A stretch of 64,000 bases of DNA from Sorex araneus (Eukaryota; Chordata; Mammalia; Eulipotyphla; Soricidae): the NCBI RefSeq assembly GCF_027595985.1, contig NC_073306.1:82943599-83007598 (forward strand). The letters are read 5' to 3'. Positions 11,303 through 22,600 of the stretch are shown one piece after another. Each line of letters begins with the position of its first letter. The first letter of the stretch is position 1. A program made the translations under genes and the position numbers. The notes under the pieces were generated by a model that did no database searches, was not told the origin of the DNA, and saw only the letters and a list, made by a program, of their open reading frames with translations.

Positions 11303-11590
11303 TTGTAGTGTCTTGACCGGATCTCACTCTCAGGGCTCCCAGGCCCAGGCTAGGCGGGGGATGTGGTGGAGCTTCCCTGTGTGAGCTTCACTGTGTGGCC
11401 CAGAGAGGCTCTCCCCCAATTCTGTACCAGTTTTACCACAAGGATGTCAACCTGGGAAGCAGTTTGATCCCCTCTCAAAAAGGAGCGTTCTTCAACCTTT
11501 CAGTGACTATAGAACAGTTTGCAAATTACTCTTGTGAAGCTGACAAGGCCTTGCGGCACAGTGAGGCGGTACTGCTCTTCCTTTCAGATG
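11303..11590 (+). pseudogene. FCRL pseudogene, D5-like exon remnant
   Basis: After an ATAG acceptor the frame reads IVVS, then TGA where Arg is expected. It continues open through ELHCVAQRGSPPILYQFYHK and FANYSCEADKALRHSEAV. The GT donor expected after the domain is absent. Exon order and spacing (D3, D4, D5 over 2.8 kb) match the live FCRL gene, so this is an unprocessed duplicate, not a retrocopy. Confidence 0.85.
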
Positions 11591-12079
11591 GGCTGGTTGC
11601 TCCCCAAACAGGAGCATGATTGCCAATAGCTCTGTCCCACGAATCTTTCTTGGGATTTCAGAAGATGGTGGATTTCAAGGTGATGCCTGTTATGTGTAAG
11701 AAGTTGGGAGCAAAAAAAAAAAAGTTGGAAGTGGTAATCTCAGGACCAGGTATTTCTGTACTAACATGAAAAGTGCACATTATATGTGTTGAATAAATTT
11801 ACATGAGTTTATATTTACCTTTCCTACACAGTACTGAGAAGAATTCCAGGACCAAGTCATTTCCCTCTGAAGCACTGGTTTGTTCCCTCAGGTGACAGAA
11901 GAGATTTTGTTACATCCAGAGTTCTTGGGTGTCCTTGGGTGTTCCCATTGTTGCTCTGCTGGGTTATGATTGGACCTACAAAATGTCAAGTCAGTGTTTA
12001 TAAATACATTCTTTCATGCTTGATATTAAATAAAATTTCAATTAGTATATTGAAATTTAAAGAAATAAATTTTTCCGCG
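11591..12079. other. Sequence after pseudo-exon D5
   Basis: Searched for an FCRL membrane exon; none was recognised. AT-rich. Confidence 0.45.
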
Positions 12080-12202
12080 CCAGGCTGTTTTCACTTGGGG
12101 CGCCCCAGAATGGGGGCGGGTGGGGGCCTTCCCCACCTTAGGGGACCCAGCCCTGGCAGCTGACCTCCACTGCCCAACCGCTCCCACACTCCAGGCTGTT
12201 TT
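12080..12202. repeat. GC-rich block between 12-bp direct repeats
   Basis: CCAGGCTGTTTT occurs at 12080-12091 and 12191-12202 around about 100 bp of GC-rich sequence (GGGGCGCCCC, GGGGGCGGGTGGGGG) in an AT-rich setting. It could be an insertion or a local duplication. Confidence 0.5.
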
Positions 12203-12305
12203 CCAGATTACTCAACACATTATAGGACACTTCCTACCCATTTTCGATGGTTACTGCACCATTTTAAATGGAGTTCAGACAGTGGGAAACAGATCATAGA
12301 GAGTA

Positions 12306-12321
12306 ATATATATATATATAT

Positions 12322-12414
<93 letters not shown>
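12306..12414. repeat. Compound (TA)n(CA)n(TA)n microsatellite
   Basis: TA units at about 12306-12322, CA units at 12326-12365, and TA units at 12366-12414. Confidence 0.9.
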
Positions 12415-12417
<3 letters not shown>

Positions 12418-12419
12418 CC

Positions 12420-12675
12420 TGAAGAGCCTGGCAAGCTACTGAGAACATCCTGCCCGCACAGGCAGAACCTGGTAAGCTACCCGTGGCATATTCGATATGC
12501 CAAAGACAGTAGCGATAGGTTTCATTCCCCTGTCCCTGAAAGAGCCTCCAGTCATTGGGAAAGGCGAGTAAGAAGAGGCGGCTAAAATCTCAGGGCTGGG
12601 AGGAGTAGAGACGTTATTGGTGCCCACTTGAGTAAATCGACAAACAACAGGATGACAGTGATACAGTGACAGAGA
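12420..12675 (+). repeat. Type B/C retroposon 3' part
   Basis: Forward copy lacking the head. It contains GCATATTCGATATGCCAAAGACAG in part and ends GGATGACAGTGATACAGTGACAG. Confidence 0.75.
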
Positions 12676-12688
12676 CATATTCTTTAAT

Positions 12689-12933
12689 GTCACTGTCACT
12701 GTCATCCCGTTACTCATCGATTTGTTCAAACAGGCACCAGTAACGTCTCTCATTGAGAGACTTATTGTTACTGTTTTTGGCATATTCAATACACCACGGG
12801 TAGCTTGCCAGGCTCTGCTGTGTGGGAGCGATACTCTCGGTAGCTTGTTGGGCTCTTTGAGAGGGGCGGAGGAATTGAACACGGGTTGGCTACGTGAAAG
12901 GTGAATGCCCTACCGCTATGCTATCGCTCCAAC
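12689..12933 (-). repeat. Type B SINE
   Basis: Complete reverse copy (245 bp) flanked by a perfect 13-bp duplication CATATTCTTTAAT (12676-12688 and 12934-12946). Confidence 0.92.
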
Positions 12934-12946
12934 CCATATTCTTTAA

Positions 12947-13686
12947 TATTTTAAATAATTCATTAAAGTATAATAAGAATCTAGATTTAAAGCAAAACAA
13001 TTTGGTGCGTTTATTATTTATTTACTTATTTTTTGCTTGTGGTACATGCACACTTGGATGCAGTGCTTGCACACATTTCCAGGCTTGCCCTTTGATAATG
13101 GGGATTTTATGAGTTTTCTTTACTGTGCTCACCAGGCTTTCCTCACTAAGTTACAGTACTCATCCAGAGGCCCACAATTTTAGCTATGGTGCTTGCACAC
13201 ACTTGTGGTGGATCACAGATTATGTTCCTGATTGTGACACCGAGGATCCTAATCATCAGTCTTTGGGATTACACCCAGGCATGTGAGGCTGGGCCAGGGA
13301 GGGGATTCATGACCTCACCTCAAATTCACTCACCTTATACTTGATATGCAGGTGCCCTAATGCTGAACCATCCTTGTACTTCCTATTTAAATAGGTATTA
13401 GTTACCACATATTGCAAAAGCTATGTCCTATCTTTCAACGTTGGATAAGTTATATGAACCATATGAGCTGTCAACACCTCTAGTAGTTGATGTTAGCTAT
13501 TGGTTAATCTTCAACTAGGACTGTTAATCTGATACATTAGTGTATTATCTAAGATAGTTTAGAATCCTATATATCATGGTGATCTCAAACCTTTTATATG
13601 CCAACACAAACCTTTTATATGCTGACCCATGTAAAAATGATACTGAAACATTTTTTATCAAATAATTACAAAATGCCAATGTTATG
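12947..13686. other. Anonymous sequence
   Basis: No gene is seen. A degraded SINE-like trace may lie near 13110-13260. Confidence 0.4.
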
Positions 13687-13700
13687 TCCACCAAATTTTT

Positions 13701-14338
13701 TTTCATTTTTTTAAATACTTAAAAATTTTTTTTTTATTTTATTGAATCACCATGTGGAAAATTACAATGCTTTCAGGCTTAAGTCTCAGTTATACAATGC
13801 TGAAACAACCATCCCTTCACCAGTGCCCATATTCCACCACCAAAAAAAAACAACAACAGTATACCTCCCATCCCGCCCCCCCCAACTTCGTAACTGATAA
13901 ATTTCACTTTACTTTCTCTTTACTTTGGTTACATTCAATATTTTACAAAAACCTCACTATTATTGTTAGGAGTTACCCAGTAGAGTCAGACCTGCTGTGA
14001 AGAGATATGAGGTTTTGGATTTCTGTATTTTAGCAACTAAGACCAGGGAAATTTCTCCAGATATTGGATCATTGCAAGCTTGTAACTCTCATCTGTGGTC
14101 CTCATAATATGGCAGTCCCTTCCCCCCTACCCCCGCCTGCAAGGAAAAGGCAAGAGAGAGAAAAATCTTTCCCCTCCTGGGCAGGCATGGGGTTGAGACT
14201 TAGTTCTCGGTCTGGAGACATTCTGCAAGGAGCTGCCGGTACCAAAAGTAGTTTAGCTGGCCTCTGGAATCATGCTCATGCAGCTGTGGAGAGGCCGTCA
14301 CACGTGTGGCCCCTGGGATCACATCTTGGTGGCAACCG
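13701..14338 (-). mobile_element. ~640-bp non-autonomous retroposon with L1-like 3' end
   Basis: Reverse copy: poly(T), ATTGAATCACCATGTGG 3' end, polypyrimidine middle, then a 5' module with GGCAAGAGAGAGAAAAATC. Duplications TCCACCAAATTTT (13687 on) and TCCACCAAAATTTT (14339 on) flank it. No coding capacity is seen. A homologous full-length copy is at 48113-48754. Confidence 0.8.
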
Positions 14339-14419
14339 TCCACCAAAATTTTATTGGATTCTAGTGTCTAATAAACTTGCCCAGATACTAGGAAAAGGAT
14401 CTGGTAAATAATTTGCAAT

Positions 14420-15157
14420 CACTGTATCACTGTATCACTGTATCACTGTCATCCCATTGTTCATAGATTTGCTCAAGCAGGCACCAGTAACGTCTCCATT
14501 CGTCCTAGCCCTGAGATCTTAGCAGCCTCTCTTTACTCGTCCTTCCCAATGGTGCCGCATTGGAGGCTCTTTCAGGGTCTGGGGAATGAGACCTATCATG
14601 GTTACTGGTTTTGGCATATTGAATATGCCACGGGGAACTTGCCAGGGTCTGCCATGCAGGCAAGATACTCTCGGTAGCTTGCCGGGTTCTCTGAGAGTGA
14701 AAACTAGACAATAAGAGGGTGATCACGTGCTTCCAGGGGCTTTGTTTTATAGTTTCTGGATCTTGGCCATTGATGGGATTACACGGAGCCGGAGGCAGTT
14801 TGTGGGTGTGACTGCCTAGCTACTGGAAAATGGGGGATCTGGGCAGAAGAGGACCAGTCCCGATCCGAGCAGGCTTGGAGATCTCAGCCCTGGGTCCCAC
14901 ACACCTGGGTTCCTCTGTTAGTTGCTTCATGCGTGAGGTTCGTCCGAGCATGTGGAGAGTGGCCTTGAGCATGTCTATGGCTGGGTTCTGGTGGTCTTTC
15001 ACTGCTGGGGCTCTGATCAGGGTGGGGAGGGAAACTCAACCCACCCCCATCAGAGGGGCCCCGGTGAAGACAGCCAGGCAAGGAGGCAGGAGACTCTACT
15101 TTTCTTCCGGGAACTTTTCTTCCTGGATCTTGGCCATTGATGAGATTACCGAGGGGC
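14420..15157 (-). mobile_element. Full-length type C retroposon (~740 bp)
   Basis: Complete reverse element flanked by a perfect 13-bp duplication AATAATTTGCAAT (14407-14419 and 15158-15170). Its 3' tail is repeated ATCACTGT units. Its 3' third is shared with type B SINEs. The 5' two-thirds are GC-rich and unique to type C. Open frames within it are not conserved between copies. Confidence 0.85.
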
Positions 15158-15170
15158 AATAATTTGCAAT

Positions 15171-15759
15171 AACATTAAAATATTTTTACACACACCTCCT
15201 CAGGTTACAATCCATGCCTTCCAATTATGCAAGATTATCAAAAGCACAAAACTCTCGGCTGTCATGTCTCAGCAGATATCCCACCAACCACAAGATTCTA
15301 GCCACATTTGTCTCTTGCAGATGCTCTCTGCTCTAATCTTGTCTCAGGAATAAATAGTTTACTACCTCCTTGATAGCCTTAAATAGACTTAATATAATAC
15401 TTTTAAAAGTATTTTGCCCCAAATTTTTAGTTATTCTCAGAAGAAAGACATTTTAATTTCTTCTCTATTCCTGGAGCATAAAAGCAACCCACTTTTACAG
15501 CCTATATCTTTTAAAGCTGCATTTCAAAAAGCATTTTTGCATTATTATATCTCTTTGTAATATTATTAAGAGAAAGAATGTATAGAATTTATCCAATCTA
15601 TATATCAAACTCTTTCCTATACCATAATCATTGATAGACTCAGACTGATTCTGCTAGTTCAAAAATGTTACCTTACGTTATGACCAGCATATAAATTATC
15701 TGTAACTTTGAAAAATATGTGTTATGTAATACCAATTTTCCTTTTTTTTCTTTAAATAT
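15171..15759. other. Anonymous AT-rich sequence
   Basis: No supported feature. Confidence 0.4.
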
Positions 15760-15930
15760 TTTTTAAAAATATTTTTGGGCCACACCTAGCAGTGCTCAGA
15801 AATTACTCCTGGCTTTGTTTCTTAGGGTTCACTCTTGGCAATGCTTGGGAAAATGTCTAGGATGCCAGGATCAAATCCAAGTTGACTACATGCAAGGCAA
15901 GCACCCTACCTGCTGTATCTCTCCAGCCCC
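15760..15930 (-). repeat. Type A SINE
   Basis: Reverse, moderately diverged copy from GGGCCACACCTAGCAGTG to CTCTCCAGCCCC. Confidence 0.75.
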
Positions 15931-16740
15931 TAAAATACTTTAAGCCAAATTTTTATTGAGTTTCTATTCATTTGCAATATTATACCATTATATGAGCAGA
16001 ATTTCATATCCCTTTATGCGTGTATGTTTCATTATACCTATCACCAAAGTTCTAGTGACACCACAGTCCAAATGAAACCTTTCACTCATTCTTCCCATCT
16101 GCTTCCCCTTTTCATCTGGTAACCACAGTATTTTCATAGTCTAAGAATTATTCATATTGATTATACCATTTATATTCAGTTGACTAGTCACTGAGAGAGA
16201 AGGAAAGTAACAGCATAATCAGTCGTCTATAAGGAATTATAAGCAAGATTGGCAACCCTAAGTAATACTGGCTATGAAGCTATGTCTTCAGGGTTCTGAG
16301 GTCAGTGGCTACTGAATCCTCTCCTAGGAAATCACCTGAACTGCCAATAGCTGCTGGTTCCACAGCACAGACTGAAGGGCAGGTTTTAAGGTTGCAGGTT
16401 TAAAGATTCTGAGGGAGCAACTTAAAGGAAAGTTCTAAAAAAAAAAGACAATGTTGTGTTCTGCTATCATCTATCAACTATCATCTCACTTCTTGTAAAA
16501 TCACATGCTAAGGTAAAAATTCTATTATATTGATTTATTCTTCCTTTCCAGGACTGTAGTTCCTCTAAAAGAGGTATGACAATATTCCTTTTTAATAATT
16601 CCTCTTTGACTTTGGGTATTGTGACATTAGATATCCTCGCTTTGTCTAATCTTGTTATTTTGCCTTTATGTCAGATTTTCCCTGTATATTTCTATCTAAT
16701 GAGTCTTAAGGGGCCATCTCTCACTCCTTCTTCCCCCCCC
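15931..16740 (-). repeat. Old L1 3' UTR-like remnant and anonymous sequence
   Basis: 15940-16130 resembles the window's L1 3' ends in reverse (TTTTTATTGAGTTTC, CTTCCCATCTGCTTCCCC). The rest is anonymous. Confidence 0.35.
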
Positions 16741-16747
16741 AAGGCCT

Positions 16748-16759
<12 letters not shown>

Positions 16760-16824
<65 letters not shown>

Positions 16825-16828
16825 ACAC
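16760..16828 (+). repeat. (CT)n(AC)n microsatellite
   Basis: A long CT run turns into an AC run. It abuts the inverted FCRL tail relic and may have eroded it. Confidence 0.9.
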
Positions 16829-16929
16829 AGCTTCTCCTCTGAAATTTTCTGCAGATATTTCTTGCTCTTCATGATCTACAAATTTCACACTGGGAAAATA
16901 CATCTGATAACTAGTTTGTAGTTTCTCAC

Positions 16930-16995
16930 CTGAGCCTTCAGGATTACAGATGCTCCAGACCTGGGAATAAACCACATCCTTGTCTACAGAGACCA
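16930..16995 (-). pseudogene. Isolated FCRL2-like cytoplasmic ITIM exon, inverted
   Basis: A 66-nt open segment between a good acceptor (TCTTTCCCTGCAG) and donor (CAG|GTGAGA) on the minus strand encodes VSVDKDVVYSQVWSICNPEG. This matches the FCRL2 tail around DVDVVYSQVWS and contains the ITIM core VVYSQV. A possible following exon at about 16814-16871 (HEEQEI...) is eroded next to a CT/AC microsatellite. No FCRL Ig or membrane exon was found upstream on the same strand, so it is treated as a displaced relic. Confidence 0.75.
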
Positions 16996-17039
16996 CTGCA
17001 GGGAAAGACAAGAGTTCACAACTTTATACACATATCAGT

Positions 17040-17491
17040 TTCCTACTTCGTAGCTATCTCCCCAAAACAAAATTATTCTGAGGGACTCATTTATTTATTT
17101 GGAGTACTGAACCTCATGAGATTTTAGTGGTTAGATCACCTCATGTTTTCTCCCCTCCCTCTCTCTTCCTTATCTGCCTCAGCTCCAGAGCCCCTTCTAA
17201 TGGGAAAACTTATCATTGACATACACTGACTGTGGTTCTTTGGTGGCTTAGAGTGGATTAGTAGGTAGGTTCTTGAGGGTTTGCACTGGAAGCCTCTCTG
17301 TTAAAAGGTCAACGAGATGATAGTCCCCAGTGCAGTTAGTGGGCAGAGGAAACAAGCTAGGAAGTCAGCCCTGATACACTGTTGTGCTGATTTGATGCCC
17401 CCATACAGACTAGCTGGATGTGGTCTTTCACATTATCACTGTAGTGGGGGTAGTCAGTTACAGGTCACACCAGTAAAACAGATGATTTTTC
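17040..17491. other. Sequence upstream of the inverted ITIM exon
   Basis: Searched on the minus strand for FCRL tail or membrane exons; none found. Confidence 0.4.
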
Positions 17492-17662
17492 TTGTTTTGT
17501 TCTTTTATTTTAGGGTCACACCCTGCAGTGTTTAGGATCTACTCCTTTGCTCAGGGATCACTCCTGGTGGTCCTCAGGGATCTTATGGGGGTACTGGGGA
17601 TTGAATTCAGATCGATTGAGTGCAAGGCAAGAGCCCAACCTGCTGTACTATCTCTCCAGCCC
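17492..17662 (-). repeat. Type A SINE
   Basis: Reverse copy with AGGGTCACACCCTGCAGTG and CTATCTCTCCAGCCC. Confidence 0.8.
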
Positions 17663-18117
17663 ACGAGAGATTAATTTTCTTATTTGGAAAGCTACTCTGA
17701 TTTGACAAATGCTTCATTCTTTAGCATTAGCATTTTTAAAAATCATAATATAATCTTACTGTCCAGATATAATATTTTGTTTTTAAACCTGCCTGTCTTG
17801 TTTACTATATTAAATGTATATAGATATAGGTGCATATATATTCTTTTCTAGAAATTCTGTAGATATCTTACACGTTCTTTAAGATAATGTGTCTTTTGAG
17901 GAAATAAACTGAGTATATGATTGCTTTCTAAATGTCCAACAGAAACATATATTATAGTACTCAATAAACCTTTGTACATTAGAGTAGCAAATCAATTAAT
18001 ATGGTCCTAGAAAAGGTGACATTTAGTTGTATGTGCCACTTTGAAAGTATAAATATAATTAACAGAAACATGAGCATTATAGAAAAATATGTAGTTAGAC
18101 AGTCCTGATTCCTATAT
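17663..18117. other. Anonymous AT-rich sequence
   Basis: No gene or clear repeat. Confidence 0.4.
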
Positions 18118-18128
18118 ACAACCACAAT

Positions 18129-18371
18129 CAATGTCACTGTCATTCCGTTGCTCATCGATTTGCTATAGTGGGCACCAGTATGGTCTCCATTGTGAGACTT
18201 GTTACTGTTTTTGACATATTAAATACACCATGGGTAGCTTGCCACGATCTGCCGTTTGGGCGGGATACTCTCAGTAGCTTGCTGGGCTCTCTGAGAGGGG
18301 CAGAGGAATCAAACCTCCGTCGGCCATGTGCAAAGGCAAACACCCTACCCTCTGTGCTATTGCTCCAGCCC
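18129..18371 (-). repeat. Type B SINE
   Basis: Complete reverse copy with ACAACCACAAT duplications at 18118-18128 and 18372-18382. Confidence 0.9.
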
Positions 18372-18436
18372 ACAACCACAATAGTAGCATTTATTTAAAT
18401 GTGTGATTGAGAGAGGCCTCTAAAATTGCATTTTTT

Positions 18437-18600
18437 GACTGGAGAGAGAGGATAGGGTATTGGTTTTTCATGTGGCTGACCTTGGTTCAAATCACTGACA
18501 CCCTGTGTGGTCCCACCAGTACAGCCAGTAGTGATCCCTTAGCCCAGAGCCAGGAATAAACCCTGAGCACCACCAGATGTTGCTCCCAAACCAAAATTAA
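18437..18600 (+). repeat. Old type A SINE
   Basis: Forward, diverged copy (GGTTCAAATCACTGACACC, GAGCCAGGAATAAACCC). Confidence 0.55.
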
Positions 18601-18861
18601 CATATAAAGTTGCAGTTTTGTATATGATCAGTCCTTATCTGCGTGTATTAGTGGCTAGTGGCAGAACTTTCTCCTGAAAGCAGATAAAGGAATACTCATT
18701 TAGAAAATGATGTTTTATCTCTTAAAATTTTGTATGACTTAAACACAAGAATAAACCATTATATTATGCCTAAATGACCCACTTATTCCAACACTTACAT
18801 AAATAATTCATTTACTTTTATATGTTTCTTTGAAATATTTCAACTTTAAAAAACCCACATG

Positions 18862-19050
18862 CAGAGACCAGAGTGAGTGATAGTACAACAGGTAGGGCAT
18901 TTGCCTTGTACGTGGCCGACCAGGATTCATTTCCTGGCATCCTATATGGTCCTCCAAGCACTGCCAGGAGTGACTCCTGAGTGCAGAGCCAGGAGTAACA
19001 TCTGAGCATCATCAGGTGTGACTCAAAAAGCTCCCCCCCCAAAAAAAAAC
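18862..19050 (+). repeat. Type A SINE
   Basis: Forward copy (GTGAGTGATAGTACAACAGG to GGTGTGACTCAAAAAG and tail). Confidence 0.75.
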
Positions 19051-19639
19051 CAGAAACTCACATCCATTGGCCACTGCCTATTCATGCATATGCAAAATTC
19101 TGCTTTAATTATTATAAAATATTTCAATCATTGGTACATTAAATATATTTTTGATCTGTTCCTAATGTTCCTGTTTATGAGACTGACGTGCTGCCTACTG
19201 CGCTAAGGAGGCAACCCTTAATGTTCCTGTTTAGATATTACATGACCTGGTTAGACTTTGGACAAATTTTTGTAACATCTACTCCATAGCAGTGGTCTTG
19301 GGGTTAGGCTTGATTATGTTATTAAAAAGATCAAAATCAGGTATGTTTTTTAATTATTCAATTTTATAAAGAGATGCAGAAACAGTGTATCAGCTTAAAT
19401 GTATCCGGTGTCTCACTGTGTTCTATAAGCTATGTTCCAGTCCTCATCTAAGAGCTCAGGAAACACGGCAGTGTATGGGTCACTACAAGAAATATGTTCC
19501 AGCTTAAAAGCCATGGGTCTTGGAGTGCCTCTGTTTCTTCTTTCCACCAAGAATGTACATTTATAGTTTGAGTTTTCCTAGTTGAGATGTGTCCTATGGA
19601 TCATAAAAAAATACTATGCAGTAACATAGCTAATTTTCC
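19051..19639. other. Anonymous sequence
   Basis: No gene is seen. Confidence 0.4.
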
Positions 19640-22600
19640 AATGATAATACATATAGAAAACCTAAAGAATCCACTAAAGGACTCTTATAAACAATAAGGA
19701 AAAACGAGATATCACTTCACACTGGTGAGAATGGCACATTTATTTTTTAAATTTATTTATTTTTAATTAGTGAATCACCGTGAGGGTACAGTTACAGATT
19801 TATACATTTTTGTGCTCATGTTTCCCTCATACAAAGTTCGAGAACCCATCCCTTCACCAGTGCCCATTCTCCACCACCAGTAAACCCAGCATCCCTCCCA
19901 TCTCCCCAGTCCCATCTCCCCCCACCCCACCCTGCCACTGTGGCAGGGCATTCCCTTCTGTTCTCTCTCTCTAATTAGGTGTTGTGGTTTGCAATAAAGG
20001 TGTTGAGTGGCCATTGTGTTTGGTTTCATTCAGCACTCATTACCCTTCCCCCGCACGGCCTCTGACCACATTTTACTTGGTGTTCCCTTCTCTGAGTTGC
20101 CCTCTCATCAGAATGTGAGGCCAGCCTCCAATCCATGGAGCCAACTTCCTGGTACTTATTTCTACCATTCTTGGGTGTTAGTCTCCTACTCTGTTATTCA
20201 ATATTCCACAGATGAGTGCAATATTTCTATGACTGTCTCTCTTTCTGACTCATTTCACTTAGCATGATACTTTCCATGCTGATCCACTTATATGCAACAT
20301 TCATGACCTCATTTTTCCTAACAGCTGCATAGTATTCCATTGTATAGATGTACCAAAGTTTCTTCAACCAGTCATCTGTTCTAGGGCACTCGGGTTTTTT
20401 TCCAGATTCTGGCTAATGTAAACAGTGCTGCGATGAACATATAAGTGCAGATGTCATTTCGACTATACTTTTTTGCTTCTCTGGGATATATTCCCAGAAG
20501 TGGTATTGCTGGGTCAAATGGGAGCTCAACTTCTAATTTCTTGAGAATTGTCAATATTGTTTTCCAAAAGGGCCGAACCAGTCGGCATTCCGACCAGCAG
20601 TGTAGAAGGGTCACTTTCTCCCCACATCCTCTCCAGCAATGGTTGCTTTTGTTCTTTTGGATGTGTGCTAGTCTCTGTGGTGTGAGGTGGTATCTCATGG
20701 TTGTTTTGATCTGCATCTCCCTGATGATTAGTGATGTAGAGCACTTTTTCATGTGCCTTTTGGCCATTCGTATCTCTTCCTTGGAAAAGCCTCCTCTCAT
20801 TTCTTTGCCCCATTTTCTGATGGGGTTGGATGCTTTCTTCTTGTAGAGTTCAACCAGTGCTTTATACACCATTGACATCAACCCCCCATCCGATGGGCAT
20901 TGGGTAAATATCCTTTCCCACTCTGTAGATTGTCTTTGTATTCTGGTCACTGTATCCTCTGCAGTCAGAAGCCTTTTAGTTTAATGTAGTCCCATTTGTT
21001 GATCTCTGTTTCCACTTGGTTGGCCAGTTGCATGTCATCTTTGAAGATACCTTTATCTTCAATATCGTGGAGGGTTTTGCCGACCTTGTCTTCGATGTAC
21101 CCTATGGTTTGTGGTCTGATGTTGAGGTCTTTATCCATTTTGATCTGACTTTTGTGCATGGTTTCAGGTCGAGGTCTAAGCCCATTCTTTTGCATGTGGT
21201 TGTCCAGTTGTGCCAGCACCACTTGTTAAAGAGGCTTTCCTTGCTCCACTTCACATCTCTTGCTCCTCTATCAAAGATTAGATGATCATACATTTGGGGT
21301 TGTGTGTAGGGATATTCCACCCTGTTCCATTGGTCTGCGGCTCTGTCTTTGTTCCAGTACCATGCTGTTTTAATTGTTACTGCTTTGTAGTAAAGTTTAA
21401 GGTTGGGGAGGGTGATGCCTCCCACCGTCTTTTTCCCAAGAGTTGTTTTAGCTATCCGTGGGGGTTTGTTGTTCCATATGAATTTTAAGATTGCTTGATC
21501 CGTTTCTTTGAAGAATGTCATGGGTATCCTTATAGGGATCACGTTGAATCTGTATAATGCTTTGGGGAGTATTGCCATTTTGACAATATTGATTCTCCCA
21601 ATCCATGAGCAGGGTATATGTTTCCATTTCCTCATGTCCTCTTTTATTTCATGTAGTAGAGTTTTATAGTTTTCTCCGCAGAGGTCTTTTACTTCCTTGG
21701 TTAAGCTGATTCCGAGGTACTTGATTTTCTGGGGCACGATTGTGAATGGGATTGCTTTTTTCATGTCCCTTTCCTCTGCCTCATTGTGTATAGGAAGGCC
21801 ATGGATTTTTGGGTATTGATTTTGTAGCCTGCAACTTTACTGTTTAAGTCTATTGTTTCTAAGAGTTTCTTAGTAGAGGCTTTAGGCTTCTCTAGATATA
21901 GTATCATATCATCTGCAAATAGTGAGAGTTTGATTTCTTCCTTTCCTATCTGGATGCCCTTAATCTCTTTTTCTTGTCTAATAGCTATCTCAAGTACTTC
22001 CAGTACTATATTGAAGAGAAGTGGTGAGAGTGGGCATCCTTGTCTTGTCCCTGATCTTAGAGGAAAGGCCCTGAGTTTTTCCCCGTTGAGGGCAATGCTT
22101 GCCGTAGGCTTGTGTCGTTTCGACTATCCCGAGGAAAGTTCCTCCAAACCCCATTTTGGTGAGGGGTTTCATCATGAACGGATGTTGGATCTTGTCAAAT
22201 GCTTTCTCTGCATCCATTGAAATGACCATATGGTTTTTATCCTTACTTTTGTTGATATGATGGATTATGTTGATTGATTTCCGAATGTTAAACGATCCTT
22301 GCATCCCCGGGATGAATCCCACTTGGTCATGGTGTATGATCTTTTTGATGAGTTGTTGGATCCTATTTGCTAATATTTTGTTGAGGATCTTCGCATCGAT
22401 GTTCATCAGGGATTTTGGTCTATAATTTTCTTTCTTAGTGGTGTCTTTGTTTGCTTTTGGTATTAGGGAGATATGTGCTTTATAGAAACTATTTGGGAGA
22501 GTTCCTGTTTTTTAAATTTCCTGGAAAATCTTGAGGAGAATTGGCAACAAGTCTTCTTTGAATGTTTGGAAGAATTCGCCAGTGAATCCATCTGGACCTG

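Noticed and set aside
16814-16871. Second cytoplasmic FCRL exon on the minus strand (HEEQEI...)
   Set aside because: Acceptor-like site and weak similarity only; too short and eroded to list on its own.
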